This document shows positions 1-9,227 of a DNA stretch of 64,000 bases, one piece after another (position 1 is the first letter of the stretch; each line of letters begins with the position of its first letter). Under the pieces are notes generated by a model, which worked only from the letters and a program-made list of their open reading frames with translations, was not told where the DNA came from and did no database searches. The DNA is from Elymus sibiricus (lineage: Eukaryota > Streptophyta > Magnoliopsida > Poales > Poaceae), in contig CM077664.1 of assembly GCA_039707655.1 (NCBI GenBank), forward strand, positions 121,680,485 through 121,744,484, read 5' to 3'. The translations under genes were made by a program, and so were the position numbers.

Positions 1-1
1 T

Positions 2-1003
2 GAGATATACACTGATCACCAAAGTCTAAAGTATTTGTTTACTTAGCCGGATCTCAATCTCCGCCAACAGCGATGGTTGGAAACGATTACGGACTATGAC
101 TGTGGTATTTCTTATACCCCTGGCAAGGCGAATGTGATGGCCGATGCCTTGAGCCGCAAGTCCTACTGTAACAACCTCATGGTTCAGCGAGCTCAACCTC
201 ATCTTTATGAAGAACTGCGCAAGTTGAACCTTCACATCGTTCCACAGGGTTCTCTTAATACCCTTTTTATACAGCAAGATCTTGAGAAAGTTGTTAAGCG
301 TGCGCAAGCTAAAGATGCTGAAGTTGATCTGATGAAAAGAGATCTTCACCTTGAAAAGTACAGAGATTTCTCGCTTGCTGAAGATGTAACCTTGTATTTC
401 AGAGGCCGCATTGTGGTACCTCGCTTTGAGCTTATGACCGATAAAGTCATGAAGGAGGCACATGATACACCGCTGTCTATTCATCCGGGTAGCACCAAGA
501 TGTATCGTGTTCTCCGTCAAAGGTACTGGTGGTCTAGAATGAAGCAGGATATTGCTCGATATGTTGCTGAATGTGACGTTTGTCGTCGTGTTAAAGCCGA
601 ACATCAGAAGCCTGCTGGAATTCTGCAACCGCTTCCTATTCCTTTATGGAAATGGGATAAGGTTCAAATGGATCTCATCACTGGCCTTCCCAAGTCGCAG
701 AAAGGTCACGATGCTATTCTTGTCGTCGTCGACCAACTCTCCAAAGTTGCACACTTTCTGCCAGTCAAGGAGACGATCATTGCTAGTCAGTTAGCAGAGT
801 TATATATCTCCAGAATTGTATCACTTCACGGTATTCCGAAGGAGATCAGTTCAGACCGTGGCGGCCTCTTCAGTTCACACTTCTGGAATAGTTTCCAACA
901 AGCTATGGGAACTCATATTACCTGGAGTTCAGCTTATCACCCCCAGTCCCAAGGCCAAGTCGAACGAGTAAATCAAGTGCTAGAAGATATGCTGAGAGCT
1001 TGT
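2..1003 (+). pseudogene. Chromovirus pol: end of RNase H and most of integrase (part 1)
   Basis: The frame opens inside RNase H (TDHQSLKYL, then a tail with GKANVMADALSR near 120-155). A TAG stop at 44-46 stands where glutamine or serine is usual, so the copy is defective. Integrase follows: an HHCC zinc-binding region (HPGSTKMYRVL through CDVCRRVKAEH, about 480-600), then the DDE core with D in MDLITGLPKS (near 670), D in SSDRGGLFSS (near 855) and E in GQVERVNQVL (near 960). The ORF breaks off at the insertion of M and resumes at 10805. In life this polyprotein would copy the RNA into DNA and join it to the chromosome. Typical metavirus pol; function lost here by the stop and the insertion. 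Confidence 0.9.
999..1003. repeat. Target site duplication CTTGT, left copy (element M)
   Basis: CTTGT at 999-1003 directly precedes the TG of the LTR at 1004 and recurs at 10805-10809 directly after the CA at 10804. Removing the element and one copy restores the integrase frame of C. Confidence 0.95.
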
Positions 1004-2583
1004 TGTAGGATCGAAAGTATGTCTAGAGGGGGGGGGTGATTAGACTACTTGACCAAATAAAACCTAACCTTTTCCCAATTTTAGTTGTGGGCAGATTTTA
1101 GCAATAGTACATGTCAAGCATCATCCTACACATGCAATTCTAAGAGTATAGCAGCGGAATGTAAGCAATTGCATATGTATGTAAAGGAGGGATTGGAGAT
1201 TTCAAACGCAATGAAGACACGGTGGTTTTTGGCGTGGTTCCGATAGGTGGTGCTATCGTACGTCCATGTTGATGGAGACTTCAACCCACGAAGGATAACG
1301 GCTGCGCGAGTCCATGGAGGGCTCTACCCACGAAGGGTCCATGAAGAAGCAACCTTGTCTATTCCACCATGGCTTACGTCCACGAAGGACTAGCCTCACT
1401 CGGGGTAGATCTTCACGAAGTAGGCGATCTCCTTGCCCTTACAAACTCCTTGGTTCAACTCCACATCTGGTTGGAGGCTCCCAAGTGACACCTAACCAAT
1501 CTAGGAGACACCACTCTCCAAAAGGTAATAGACAGTGTGTTGTTGATGAACTCCTTGCACTTGTGCTTCAAATGATAGTCTTCCCAGCACTCAATCAACT
1601 CCTCACAGATTTGGCTATGGTGGAAGAGGGATTTGAGTGGAAAGCAACTTGGGAAAGGCTAGAAATCAAGATTCAAATGGTAGGAATGGAATGGCTTGAT
1701 CTCAACACATGAGCAGGTGGTTCTCTCTCAGAAAATGTATGGTGGAAGTGTAGGCACGTTCTGATGGCTCTCCTTACTGAGAAGGATGTGGTGGAGGGGT
1801 ATATATAGCCTCCACACAAAATCCAACCGTTACACACTTTTGACCCAACTCGGTGGCACCGAAACAATCATCTCGGTAGCACCGAACTGTGTAAAAGATA
1901 TGAACGTTAGGAATCTCGGTGGGACCGATACGAACAACTCGGATGGACCGAAGTGCAATGGCTAGGGCAATCCTCATCTCGGTGGCACCGATTGCATCAA
2001 CTCGGTAGGACCGAAGTGAAGCAATAAGGCAACAGAGACTTGGCAAGCCATCTCGGTGAGACCGATTTGCAAACTCGGTGAGACCGAAGTAAATGCAAAT
2101 GATTATAGAGAGTTGGCAAGGCCATCTCGGTGAGACCGAGATCCATTTCGGTGGATCCGATTTGTTAGGGTTTTTGGCAGTGGCTAAGTCTTGGATGAAC
2201 TCGGTGGGGCCGGGTAGGAAATATCGGTGGGGCCGAGTTGGACTTTAGGTTTAGGACATATTTGGGATTGAGAGAGTGGTTGAGGGTTTAGGAATACTGT
2301 CACTAAGCACTTGAGCAAAAAGACCATTAAGCAACACCTCATCCCCTTTTAATAGTATTGGCTTTCCTATGGACTCAATGTGATCTTGGATCACTAAACC
2401 AAAAATGTAGAGTCTTGATCTTTGCCAATCCTTGTCCTTAGCATTTTGAGGGGTCCACGTCTCTAGTCCATGCCATGCCAATCATTGAACATCCTGAAAT
2501 CTTAATCTTGAATGGACATTAGTTCAATGAGATATATGTTGTTATGAATTACCAAAACCTTCAAGGGAGCAAATGTGCTTTCA
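1004..2583 (-). repeat. 3' LTR of element M
   Basis: Nearly identical to 9228-10804. The three-base length difference comes from a G run (9 versus 7, near 1028-1036) and one T in a T run near 2172. Most substitutions look like C-to-T or G-to-A changes at CG sites, as expected from methylated cytosine decay. It contains the palindrome cluster at 1850-2240 and a minus-strand TATATATA at 1800-1807. Short ORFs such as 1314-1712 are chance frames, repeated in the other LTR. Confidence 0.93.
1850..2240. repeat. Cluster of short palindromes (TCGGT-N3-ACCGA type) in the LTR of M
   Basis: About twelve imperfect copies of a 13-15 bp palindrome occur at roughly 20-50 bp spacing, for example CTCGGTGGCACCGA near 1850 and CTCGGTGAGACCGAG near 2126. 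The same cluster is at about 10070-10460 in the other LTR. Clustered palindromes just upstream of the LTR core promoter have been described for Sireviruses; in this orientation they lie upstream of the TATA box. A role as protein-binding sites or in silencing is inference. Confidence 0.85.
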
Positions 2584-2600
2584 ATCTCCCCCTTTTTGGT
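2584..2600 (-). other. Polypurine tract of element M
   Basis: On the minus strand the run AAAAAGGGGGAGAT ends exactly at the LTR that begins TGAAAGCAC. This is the plus-strand priming site for reverse transcription and it fixes the element orientation as minus. Confidence 0.88.
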
Positions 2601-3129
2601 AATTGATGACAACATATGGATCAAAGCTTTGACAGATGATTAAGTGAATGAAATACATCGTCGCTTTGAGAAGTATGTGATAAGCAAGAACTCCCCCTAA
2701 ATTTGTGCATTATTAAAAAATTCGCGTTTGAATGCAAATGCACAATCGATTAGGCTCATGGGTTACTCTTCCATGTCACATACATCTTGGTGGAGCGCGC
2801 AAAATGATATGATTGAAATAGTAAGCATGCATCACCAACATAAAGGAATGATACATAAGTGAATGATCATACAAATAATGACAGAGATAAACATGGATAA
2901 TCACAATAGGCATAGTATGATCAAACATCATGATAAGCGTAAACAGAATATCTCATAGACACTGTAGCAAACACACACATAACAAAGTATCAACGAACAA
3001 GCGAACAAGTAGCAAAGAACTCAAGAGAAAAACCAAAACACTCTCTCTCGAAGCCTATGATCTATACAAATTCTCCCCCTTTGGCAACAAGTACCAAAAA
3101 GTTCGAATCGTATAGCACTAGTCGGCTCT
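2601..3129 (-). other. 3' noncoding region of M with extra polypurine-tract copies
   Basis: No ORF is credible. A second polypurine run (minus CCAAAGGGGGAGAA, plus 3071-3084) lies 0.5 kb upstream of the first, and another G-rich purine run is near 2691-2700 (plus ACTCCCCCTAAATT). Multiple polypurine tracts near the 3' LTR are a published Sirevirus trait. Confidence 0.7.
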
Positions 3130-5199
3130 CTAGGCACGGTCCTCCGAAGCTCCTGAAGGCGACCTTCTGTTAGCTGCTCCGGTGTGCGTAGACGGCGTTG
3201 AGATAAGAGCGTCCGCGAATGCTTCTGCTGATGACTGCTGGACTGGAGGAGTGGAGACCTGTGGCACTGTGGCTGTGGCGGCTGGTGCAGATACTGTGGT
3301 CCGTGGATCCACAACTGGTATCGCAGCTGACCTGGCAGCCCTAGGCACTTGCTGAAACTGCTCGGTGGTCGGTCTTTCATCTTCACTGTCATCTGATCTG
3401 GCTTGCTTGACAGCATCTACATCTCCTTGCAGCTGTTCCACTGTGGTCTGAATCTCAGTCACCTTGACATCCAAATCATGAAATTTGGTCTCAATGATCC
3501 GCTCAAAACTAGCCTGGGTCTGGGTGAGGTTGGCCAGACTTCGCTCAATCCTCAGAGTGGCTTCAAGCAAATATTGCATTTGATCCTTTGGAGTCTTGAG
3601 ATTCGCAATTGGAGCATTGGGAGCTGCTGCATCCTGAGCTGCTTTAGCTTCTTGGGCTTTGCGGATTTCCTCTTGAGCTCGTGCAGAAGTGGGATGCGAA
3701 GGATCCATCACTATAACGTTGTCCTCAAACTCTGGACGGAGTGGCAAATGCTCTCGATCAAGAAGATATGTGCTGGTTCCAACCTTGGAATTGATCACCA
3801 ACTGAATATGTGGAGCATAACCACACGATCTCTTCTGATCTGCTGCTGTCCTCTTGATAGTCTCAACTATCAGGCTCATCACCTTGAATTTCTGAGATGT
3901 ATCAAATAAATGCAGCAAGTTGATGGAGTGGCCACGAATCATCTTATCATCGCCTGACTTGGGTAACAAGGTGTACCGCAAGATTGTGTTTGAGGTGGCC
4001 AGTCCTGGTAGCAAATGCTTCACGGAACCAAGTTTATGAGTCTCTATATCCTTCTGAGGAATTGCAGTATACATGTTGGCCATGGAGTTGTGATCCATCT
4101 TGAGCTTGGCATAAATGTCTATGTCATCATCCTCTTCCTTGGGTGCTCCAAGAAGATTTGCCCACTCAGAGATGGTAGACTGGTATCTAATACCCTCAGT
4201 CATCCACACAATGCGGCCATCTGGATAGAAGTGTGAAGTGGAGTAAAATTGCATGATCATCTCGTCATTCCACTTGGTCAACTTCTTTCCAACAAACTCG
4301 TCAACTCCTGCAATTCTGAAGCTTTCATGGACGTGGGGGAAATAATCTTCGTTCTCATCAATATATTCCCAATCCACCCACTTCATGTCACTGACTATGG
4401 GCTTCTTGTCAAGCAATACTGTCTCATAAAAGTCCTGTTGTTCACGGGTGTGAAAACGATAATCACAAGCAGTCCTTCTTCTGATAGCATAAGGGTCTGA
4501 CAATCTCCATTGACGCAGTCCTTTGTCCTTTCTCAACATCATGTTCTCAGCTACGGGGTGTGCATTGTCATGGTCTGGTATCTTTGGCTTCAGCTTTCTG
4601 AGCACTAGAGGCTCTTCATCAACATTTGATTCAGGCACTGGGGCCTTGTTCTTCTCTGCAGCAGATATGTTCCTGGTTGATCTCCTGGGTGCTGGTGCCT
4701 TAGGCTTTGACTTGGGAGGTGCAGCAGTCTTGATTGCATCAGACATGAGCTTCTGTGCTTTTGCAGGGGGTGCAGCAGCTGGCTCATCCTCCTCCTCTTC
4801 CTCCTCATCTATCATCATGGAGGGTCTGCCAATCACACGGGCAGTAGTTTTTCTTATCCTCTTCTTCTTAGCACATGCAGCTGCCTCACTTGGCTCTACA
4901 AGAGTGAATTGTATGGACTGTTTTGGCACTTTCCTTACAGCTGTTCTTTCTTTGACAGATGTAGGCTTGGAGCTGTACTCTTTAGCTAACACTACTCTCT
5001 TCTTCTTGGTTGCTGTCTCACTGGCAACAAAATCCTCATCCTCACTGTCTGAGGTTTTCTTCTTCCTTGTTCTGGTTGCAGCTTTAGGAAGATCTGGAGA
5101 GTTTCTCTCTCCGTCATAGAAACTCTCATTATGGCTTGATCCTTCACTCATCTCTGCCTGCTGTTCAGACTTGTTCTGACTGTCACTGCCACTAGACAT
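3130..5199 (-). CDS. Envelope-position ORF of Sirevirus M (plant-transposon-domain protein, 689 aa)
   Basis: This intact ORF starts at ATG 5197-5199 and lies between the pol position and the 3' LTR, the place of the env-like ORF in Sireviruses. The first 230 residues are acidic and basic low-complexity sequence with KKKR and RTRKKK runs that could be nuclear signals. A globular part follows (about 235-470, from LSDPYAIRRRTACDYRF through HLLPGLATSN to INLLHLFDTS). It resembles the 'putative plant transposon protein' domain found in many grass retroelement proteins. Residues 555-620 form a likely coiled coil (LTQTQASFERIIE to VEQLQGDVDAVKQA). The tail is rich in Ala, Pro, Thr and Ser. I see no signal peptide or clear membrane segment, so a membrane-fusion role is not supported. 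Function unknown; the intact frame in a young element suggests recent selection. Confidence 0.82.
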   Translation of the reverse strand: MSSGSDSQNKSEQQAEMSEGSSHNESFYDGERNSPDLPKAATRTRKKKTSDSEDEDFVASETATKKKRVVLAKEYSSKPTSVKERTAVRKVPKQSIQFTLVEPSEAAACAKKKRIRKTTARVIGRPSMMIDEEEEEEDEPAAAPPAKAQKLMSDAIKTAAPPKSKPKAPAPRRSTRNISAAEKNKAPVPESNVDEEPLVLRKLKPKIPDHDNAHPVAENMMLRKDKGLRQWRLSDPYAIRRRTACDYRFHTREQQDFYETVLLDKKPIVSDMKWVDWEYIDENEDYFPHVHESFRIAGVDEFVGKKLTKWNDEMIMQFYSTSHFYPDGRIVWMTEGIRYQSTISEWANLLGAPKEEDDDIDIYAKLKMDHNSMANMYTAIPQKDIETHKLGSVKHLLPGLATSNTILRYTLLPKSGDDKMIRGHSINLLHLFDTSQKFKVMSLIVETIKRTAADQKRSCGYAPHIQLVINSKVGTSTYLLDREHLPLRPEFEDNVIVMDPSHPTSARAQEEIRKAQEAKAAQDAAAPNAPIANLKTPKDQMQYLLEATLRIERSLANLTQTQASFERIIETKFHDLDVKVTEIQTTVEQLQGDVDAVKQARSDDSEDERPTTEQFQQVPRAARSAAIPVVDPRTTVSAPAATATVPQVSTPPVQQSSAEAFADALISTPSTHTGAANRRSPSGASEDRA

Positions 5200-6950
5200 C
5201 TTGCTGAGCTGACCCTGTGAATAGATGGGTATGGGTAGAGTAGATGAGTCATCACAAAAAGCAGATAGTTTTACATAAAAATGAGTTCAAACTTTAGTTC
5301 TAGGTTTTCACAGAATGCAGTTCGGATGGACCGAGTTGGTAATCTCGGTGACACGGAAGCACACTACAGAGACATGGCACGCCATTTCGGTCAGACCGAG
5401 ATGGGTTTCGGTGGCTCCGAGATGCTAGGGTTTCACCGAGACGTTACTTTTGGTCTCACCGATTCGCACAACTCGGTGGAACCGAGATGTACTAGTGCTA
5501 TGGCCAGGGCCAAATCGGTGGGACCGAAAATTCCTATTCGGTCGGTCCGAGATGCGTTCGGTGGAAACCTAACCCTAAAATTTTTGCTCGAATCTTGTTC
5601 AAACGAACTAATCTGGAGGAAAGAGGATTGCATTCGTGGCAAGATTACAGGCAATCCAATTATGCATTGAATCGGAAAAGGGAAGCACGAAGGGGATCGA
5701 AACTCACCCTAACTCGGCGGAGTTTCTCTACGGCGGCAATGGCGGTGGAGATTACCGTTGACGGCGACGGAATCCTGCGGCGAGGGCGCACAAGAGACGA
5801 CGGCGACGATCCGAAGACCAAAGGGGTGGCAGCAATGGGGTGCGAACGCGTGACGTTTGAAGAAATTTTCAACTGCACGATTCGCTGGGAATATATACCC
5901 ATTCACTGTCGGTGGCACCGAGTGGAACAAATCGGTAGCACCGAGACGTGCAACTGCTTGCAGTTACAGCAACTCGGTCCAACCGAGTTGGTCTAATCGG
6001 TAGCACCGAGATGAAAACCTAGATCAGTCTAAATGCTTTCGGTTCGACCGAGTTTGAGTAGGTTGGTCTGACCGAAATCAATTAGAAGGTTTTGGAGGTT
6101 CAGCCCTTTCAGATCGGTGGCTCCGAGTGCTCCTCACCCGGAGGGTCCGAAAATGACTTGTTCAATTTTTGTGATGCAGCAAGAATAGAATTTGAGACAA
6201 GAAAGCATAGATAGCTAGAGAAGGTTCTTAGGCATTCTTGTACATCCACTTGGCCAGAAAAACCAAGACAATCAAAACAACAAATGGATGTTCTCGAATG
6301 ATGAAATCATGCAAAACAACATGCTCACACAATAAGATTGCAAATGAAATATGTGTCAAACATGCACAACCAATTCTAGCATCTATCAAGCAATGGCGAT
6401 GACTAGGTCATCTATATATGAGTATATTGACTTAGGAGCCAAATGAGAACATTTGATCATAGGTCATACTCATCGTTTAAGCACAAGTGGGGTTACCACT
6501 TTTACATAAAGCATTAATGTGTTCACACCATTAGAGTTGCTTTTAGCTCAATTGTTTAGAGCAAAGCTCCCCCTAGATGTGATATCCCCCCTAAGAGGGT
6601 TGCACTAACCTTGGGTTTTGTCGATGATGACTTCATGTAGATGTTGAAGATGTGGATGCTCAATGTTGATGTAGTTCATCAAAAGTTGGGAGCAATCCTT
6701 TGGAGTTTTGTGCTTTCAATACGTACATGGGTTAGTCCCACACAAGGAACATACAAGGATATCCATAGACATAGAGTGAAATACACATATGATGATGTCC
6801 ATGAATGCATTGATTACCTTGTCCCTTGCCTTACCAACAAGAGGGTTTGTGACTCTATGAAATAGTGCAAAATGTGGAAGTTGGTTGCACAAGTCCTTGC
6901 CATAAAGAATATGAGTGAAGTTTGTTGGCGGAGTCACCCTCAAGAACTCT
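5200..6950 (-). other. Spacer of M where pol should be, rich in palindromes
   Basis: In autonomous Sireviruses pol lies between gag and the env-like ORF. Here 1.75 kb of noncoding sequence replaces it. From about 5315 to 6155 there are some fifteen copies of the same TCGGT-N3-ACCGA palindrome seen in the LTR. From about 6160 to 6950 the sequence is AT-rich with purine runs (minus TAGGGGGAGC near 6568-6577, and a G6 run near 6587). ORFs here are short and overlap on both strands, so none is called. Confidence 0.75.
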
Positions 6951-9143
6951 CTAGTTCTTCTTCTTTTGGACCCACATCAACTTGACGGGAATCCTTGGAG
7001 TTGTAGTAGCACTTGATGAAGTAGAACTTGATGAAGTCTTGGGAACCCACTTGACCATGGCTTGAGGAGCTTCTTCAAATGAATCAATCTCTTCTTGAAG
7101 CTTGTCCTTGCCTTTTAGCTTGTGGTCTTGTGGTGGAAGGTCTTCTTGAGCTTGTGTTCCCTTGAAGGAAGTAGGATCATACTTCTCTTGTTGAGGAACA
7201 AACTTCGTCTTGGGGTATTGACCTTCTTCCCACTCAACTCCATCGGCATTGAACTTTCGTTCAAAACCAACACCTTGGTTCTTCCGGTGCCTTCTTTGCT
7301 TGCGTACAATTTTCTCAAATTGTTTACTCCCGGCAAGACTCTTGTAGACACCTTTTTCTATAATTCCTTTCAATAGCATATTTTCTTGCTCAAGTGTAAC
7401 TTGGCTAAGAGAATCATTAGTGAAATCAATAGAACTACTAGAAGCAACAACATTGGATTTAGCATTGTTATTGTTACTACTAGAGATAGAACCATTTTTA
7501 CCCTTGTTGCTAGTTTGCTTAGGTTTAACTTGTGGCATAAAGGTAGACAAGAGTAAACGCTTGGCAAGATATGAAGAACTCTTCTTTCGAAGATCGTCAT
7601 TGATAGCTTTAAGAAACTCATGCTCTTGCCCTAAATTTAGCTTCTCGAAGCGTAGCTTCTCATGAGTTCTTAGAAGTTCTCTATGATCCTCTTGAGTTGT
7701 TTCATGAGCTAACTTAAGAGCATTTAGTTCTTTAGTTAGACGCTCAATCTCCTTCAGAGCATTGTCACTCGTTTCCTCTAGACTATCATGATTACTAGCA
7801 TTTTCATTATAGCTCACATCACTAGCCCTATCAACAAGTAAATCATCATCACCAAGCAAATCATCTTCATCACTATTAAAATCAAGATACTCAGGGTGTG
7901 ATACCTTGGGGCCTTTTTCCATGAAGCATCTTCCAATTCCTTCATTTGGTGAGTCAAATAGATCATAGGAGTTGGATGACACAAGTGCAAGTCCGGCAAC
8001 ACCTTCATCTTGACTATAGTCGGAGTTGGAGTGATAACTTCTCTCGGAGTGGTTGTCGGAGTCGGAGCCGGAAACCCATTCACCAACATGAGCTTGATGT
8101 CTTCTTCTTGTGTAGCTCCTTGATGACTTGTCCTTCCTCTCCAAATCCTTGATTCTTCGAGAGTGTCTTCGTTCATAATGATCATCTCTACTCCTTCTCT
8201 CCTTATGAGGTGATTCATCTCTTCTATATCTTCCTCTTGGTGATTCGTCTCTTTTCTTGTAGGGAGCCGTACACTCATTTGAGTAGTGTCCGGGCTTTCC
8301 ACAATTGTAACAATTACGGTCACGACTTGATGATCTTCTCTCATAATGTCTTGAGCTAGAGCTTCTTTCTTTCCCTTTATTCTTGTAGAACTTGTTGAAC
8401 CTTTTCACCATTAGGCTTATCTCTTCATTGGATACTAGCTTGTCACTTGGAGTTGTTGGAGCATCGGTTGAGGCTTTGTAATCACCACTTGACTTGTGGT
8501 GCAGCTCCTCTTTGTCCTTGAGCGACATTTCATGAGCAACGATCCTTCCAATGACTTCCGTGGGCTTGAGATCTTTGTAATTTGGCATCATCTGGATCAA
8601 TGTGCAGACGGTGTCATATTTTCCATCCAAAGCTCTAAGTATCTTTTTGATGATGAATTTGTCGGTCATCTCTTCACTTCCTAAGCCGGCAATCTCATTT
8701 GTGATGAGAGCAAGCCTAGAGTACATCTCTGCGACTCCTTCACCATCCTTCATCTTGAACTTGTTAAGTTGGCTTTGAAGCACATCCAACTTAGATTCCT
8801 TGACGGACTCGGTACCCTCATGCATATCAACCAAAGTATCCCAAATTTCCTTTGCATTCTCGAGGCGGCTGATTTTGTTGAATTCTTCGGGACATAAACC
8901 GTTGAATAGAATGTCACAAGCTTGAGCATTGTATTGCAACATCTTCAATTCTTCCGGGGTTGCCTCACGATCCGGTTCCTTGCCATCCTCAAAGAAGTCA
9001 CCTTGCAAGCCAACACGAACAACAGCCCAAACGGCGGGGTTATGACCAAGAATATGCATTTTCATCTTATGTTTCCAACTAGCAAAGTTTGTACCATCAA
9101 AATATGGACCTCTACGGTGATAGTTACCCTCACTAGACGCCAT
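6951..9143 (-). CDS. Gag polyprotein of Sirevirus M (730 aa)
   Basis: Starts at ATG 9141-9143, about 65 bases after the primer site. Residues 1-200 match Copia-type Gag (DUF4219/UBN2 family): YFDGTNFASWKHKMKMHIL, CDILFNGLCPEEFNKI, LDVLQSQLNKFKMKDGE and the helix GRIVAHEMSLKDKEEL. A CCHC zinc knuckle follows at about 278-291 (CYNCGKPGHYSNEC), inside a long Arg/Ser-rich stretch that could bind RNA. An acidic region and a coiled coil (about 460-540) come next, then a low-complexity tail ending in KLMWVQKKKN. Gag packages the RNA genome into cytoplasmic particles. The frame is intact. It ends in its own stop with no protease, so this copy cannot replicate alone. Confidence 0.9.
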   Translation of the reverse strand: MASSEGNYHRRGPYFDGTNFASWKHKMKMHILGHNPAVWAVVRVGLQGDFFEDGKEPDREATPEELKMLQYNAQACDILFNGLCPEEFNKISRLENAKEIWDTLVDMHEGTESVKESKLDVLQSQLNKFKMKDGEGVAEMYSRLALITNEIAGLGSEEMTDKFIIKKILRALDGKYDTVCTLIQMMPNYKDLKPTEVIGRIVAHEMSLKDKEELHHKSSGDYKASTDAPTTPSDKLVSNEEISLMVKRFNKFYKNKGKERSSSSRHYERRSSSRDRNCYNCGKPGHYSNECTAPYKKRDESPRGRYRRDESPHKERRSRDDHYERRHSRRIKDLERKDKSSRSYTRRRHQAHVGEWVSGSDSDNHSERSYHSNSDYSQDEGVAGLALVSSNSYDLFDSPNEGIGRCFMEKGPKVSHPEYLDFNSDEDDLLGDDDLLVDRASDVSYNENASNHDSLEETSDNALKEIERLTKELNALKLAHETTQEDHRELLRTHEKLRFEKLNLGQEHEFLKAINDDLRKKSSSYLAKRLLLSTFMPQVKPKQTSNKGKNGSISSSNNNNAKSNVVASSSSIDFTNDSLSQVTLEQENMLLKGIIEKGVYKSLAGSKQFEKIVRKQRRHRKNQGVGFERKFNADGVEWEEGQYPKTKFVPQQEKYDPTSFKGTQAQEDLPPQDHKLKGKDKLQEEIDSFEEAPQAMVKWVPKTSSSSTSSSATTTPRIPVKLMWVQKKKN

Positions 9144-9208
9144 ACTCTCCTAGGTTGTGAAACCAAGGCTATGATCACCAAAGCTATGGAAATCAAGGCT
9201 TACGGAGA

Positions 9209-9225
9209 CCAAAGCTCTGATACCA
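9209..9225 (-). other. Primer binding site of M (initiator tRNA-Met type)
   Basis: Read on the minus strand, TGGTATCAGAGCTTTGG begins two bases after the LTR end at 9228. It matches the standard plant initiator-Met tRNA primer site and fixes the right LTR as the 5' LTR. Confidence 0.93.
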
Positions 9226-9227
9226 CT

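Noticed and set aside
1314..1712. 132-aa ORF
   Set aside because: Lies inside the M LTR; the other LTR (9707-9934) has only a shorter version. A chance frame.
1850..2240. CRISPR-like array
   Set aside because: Repeats are short degenerate palindromes with irregular spacing in a plant LTR; no direct repeats of fixed length and no cas genes.
3130..5199. A true retroviral-type envelope protein
   Set aside because: No signal peptide, no clear transmembrane segment and no furin-like context. Only its position resembles env.
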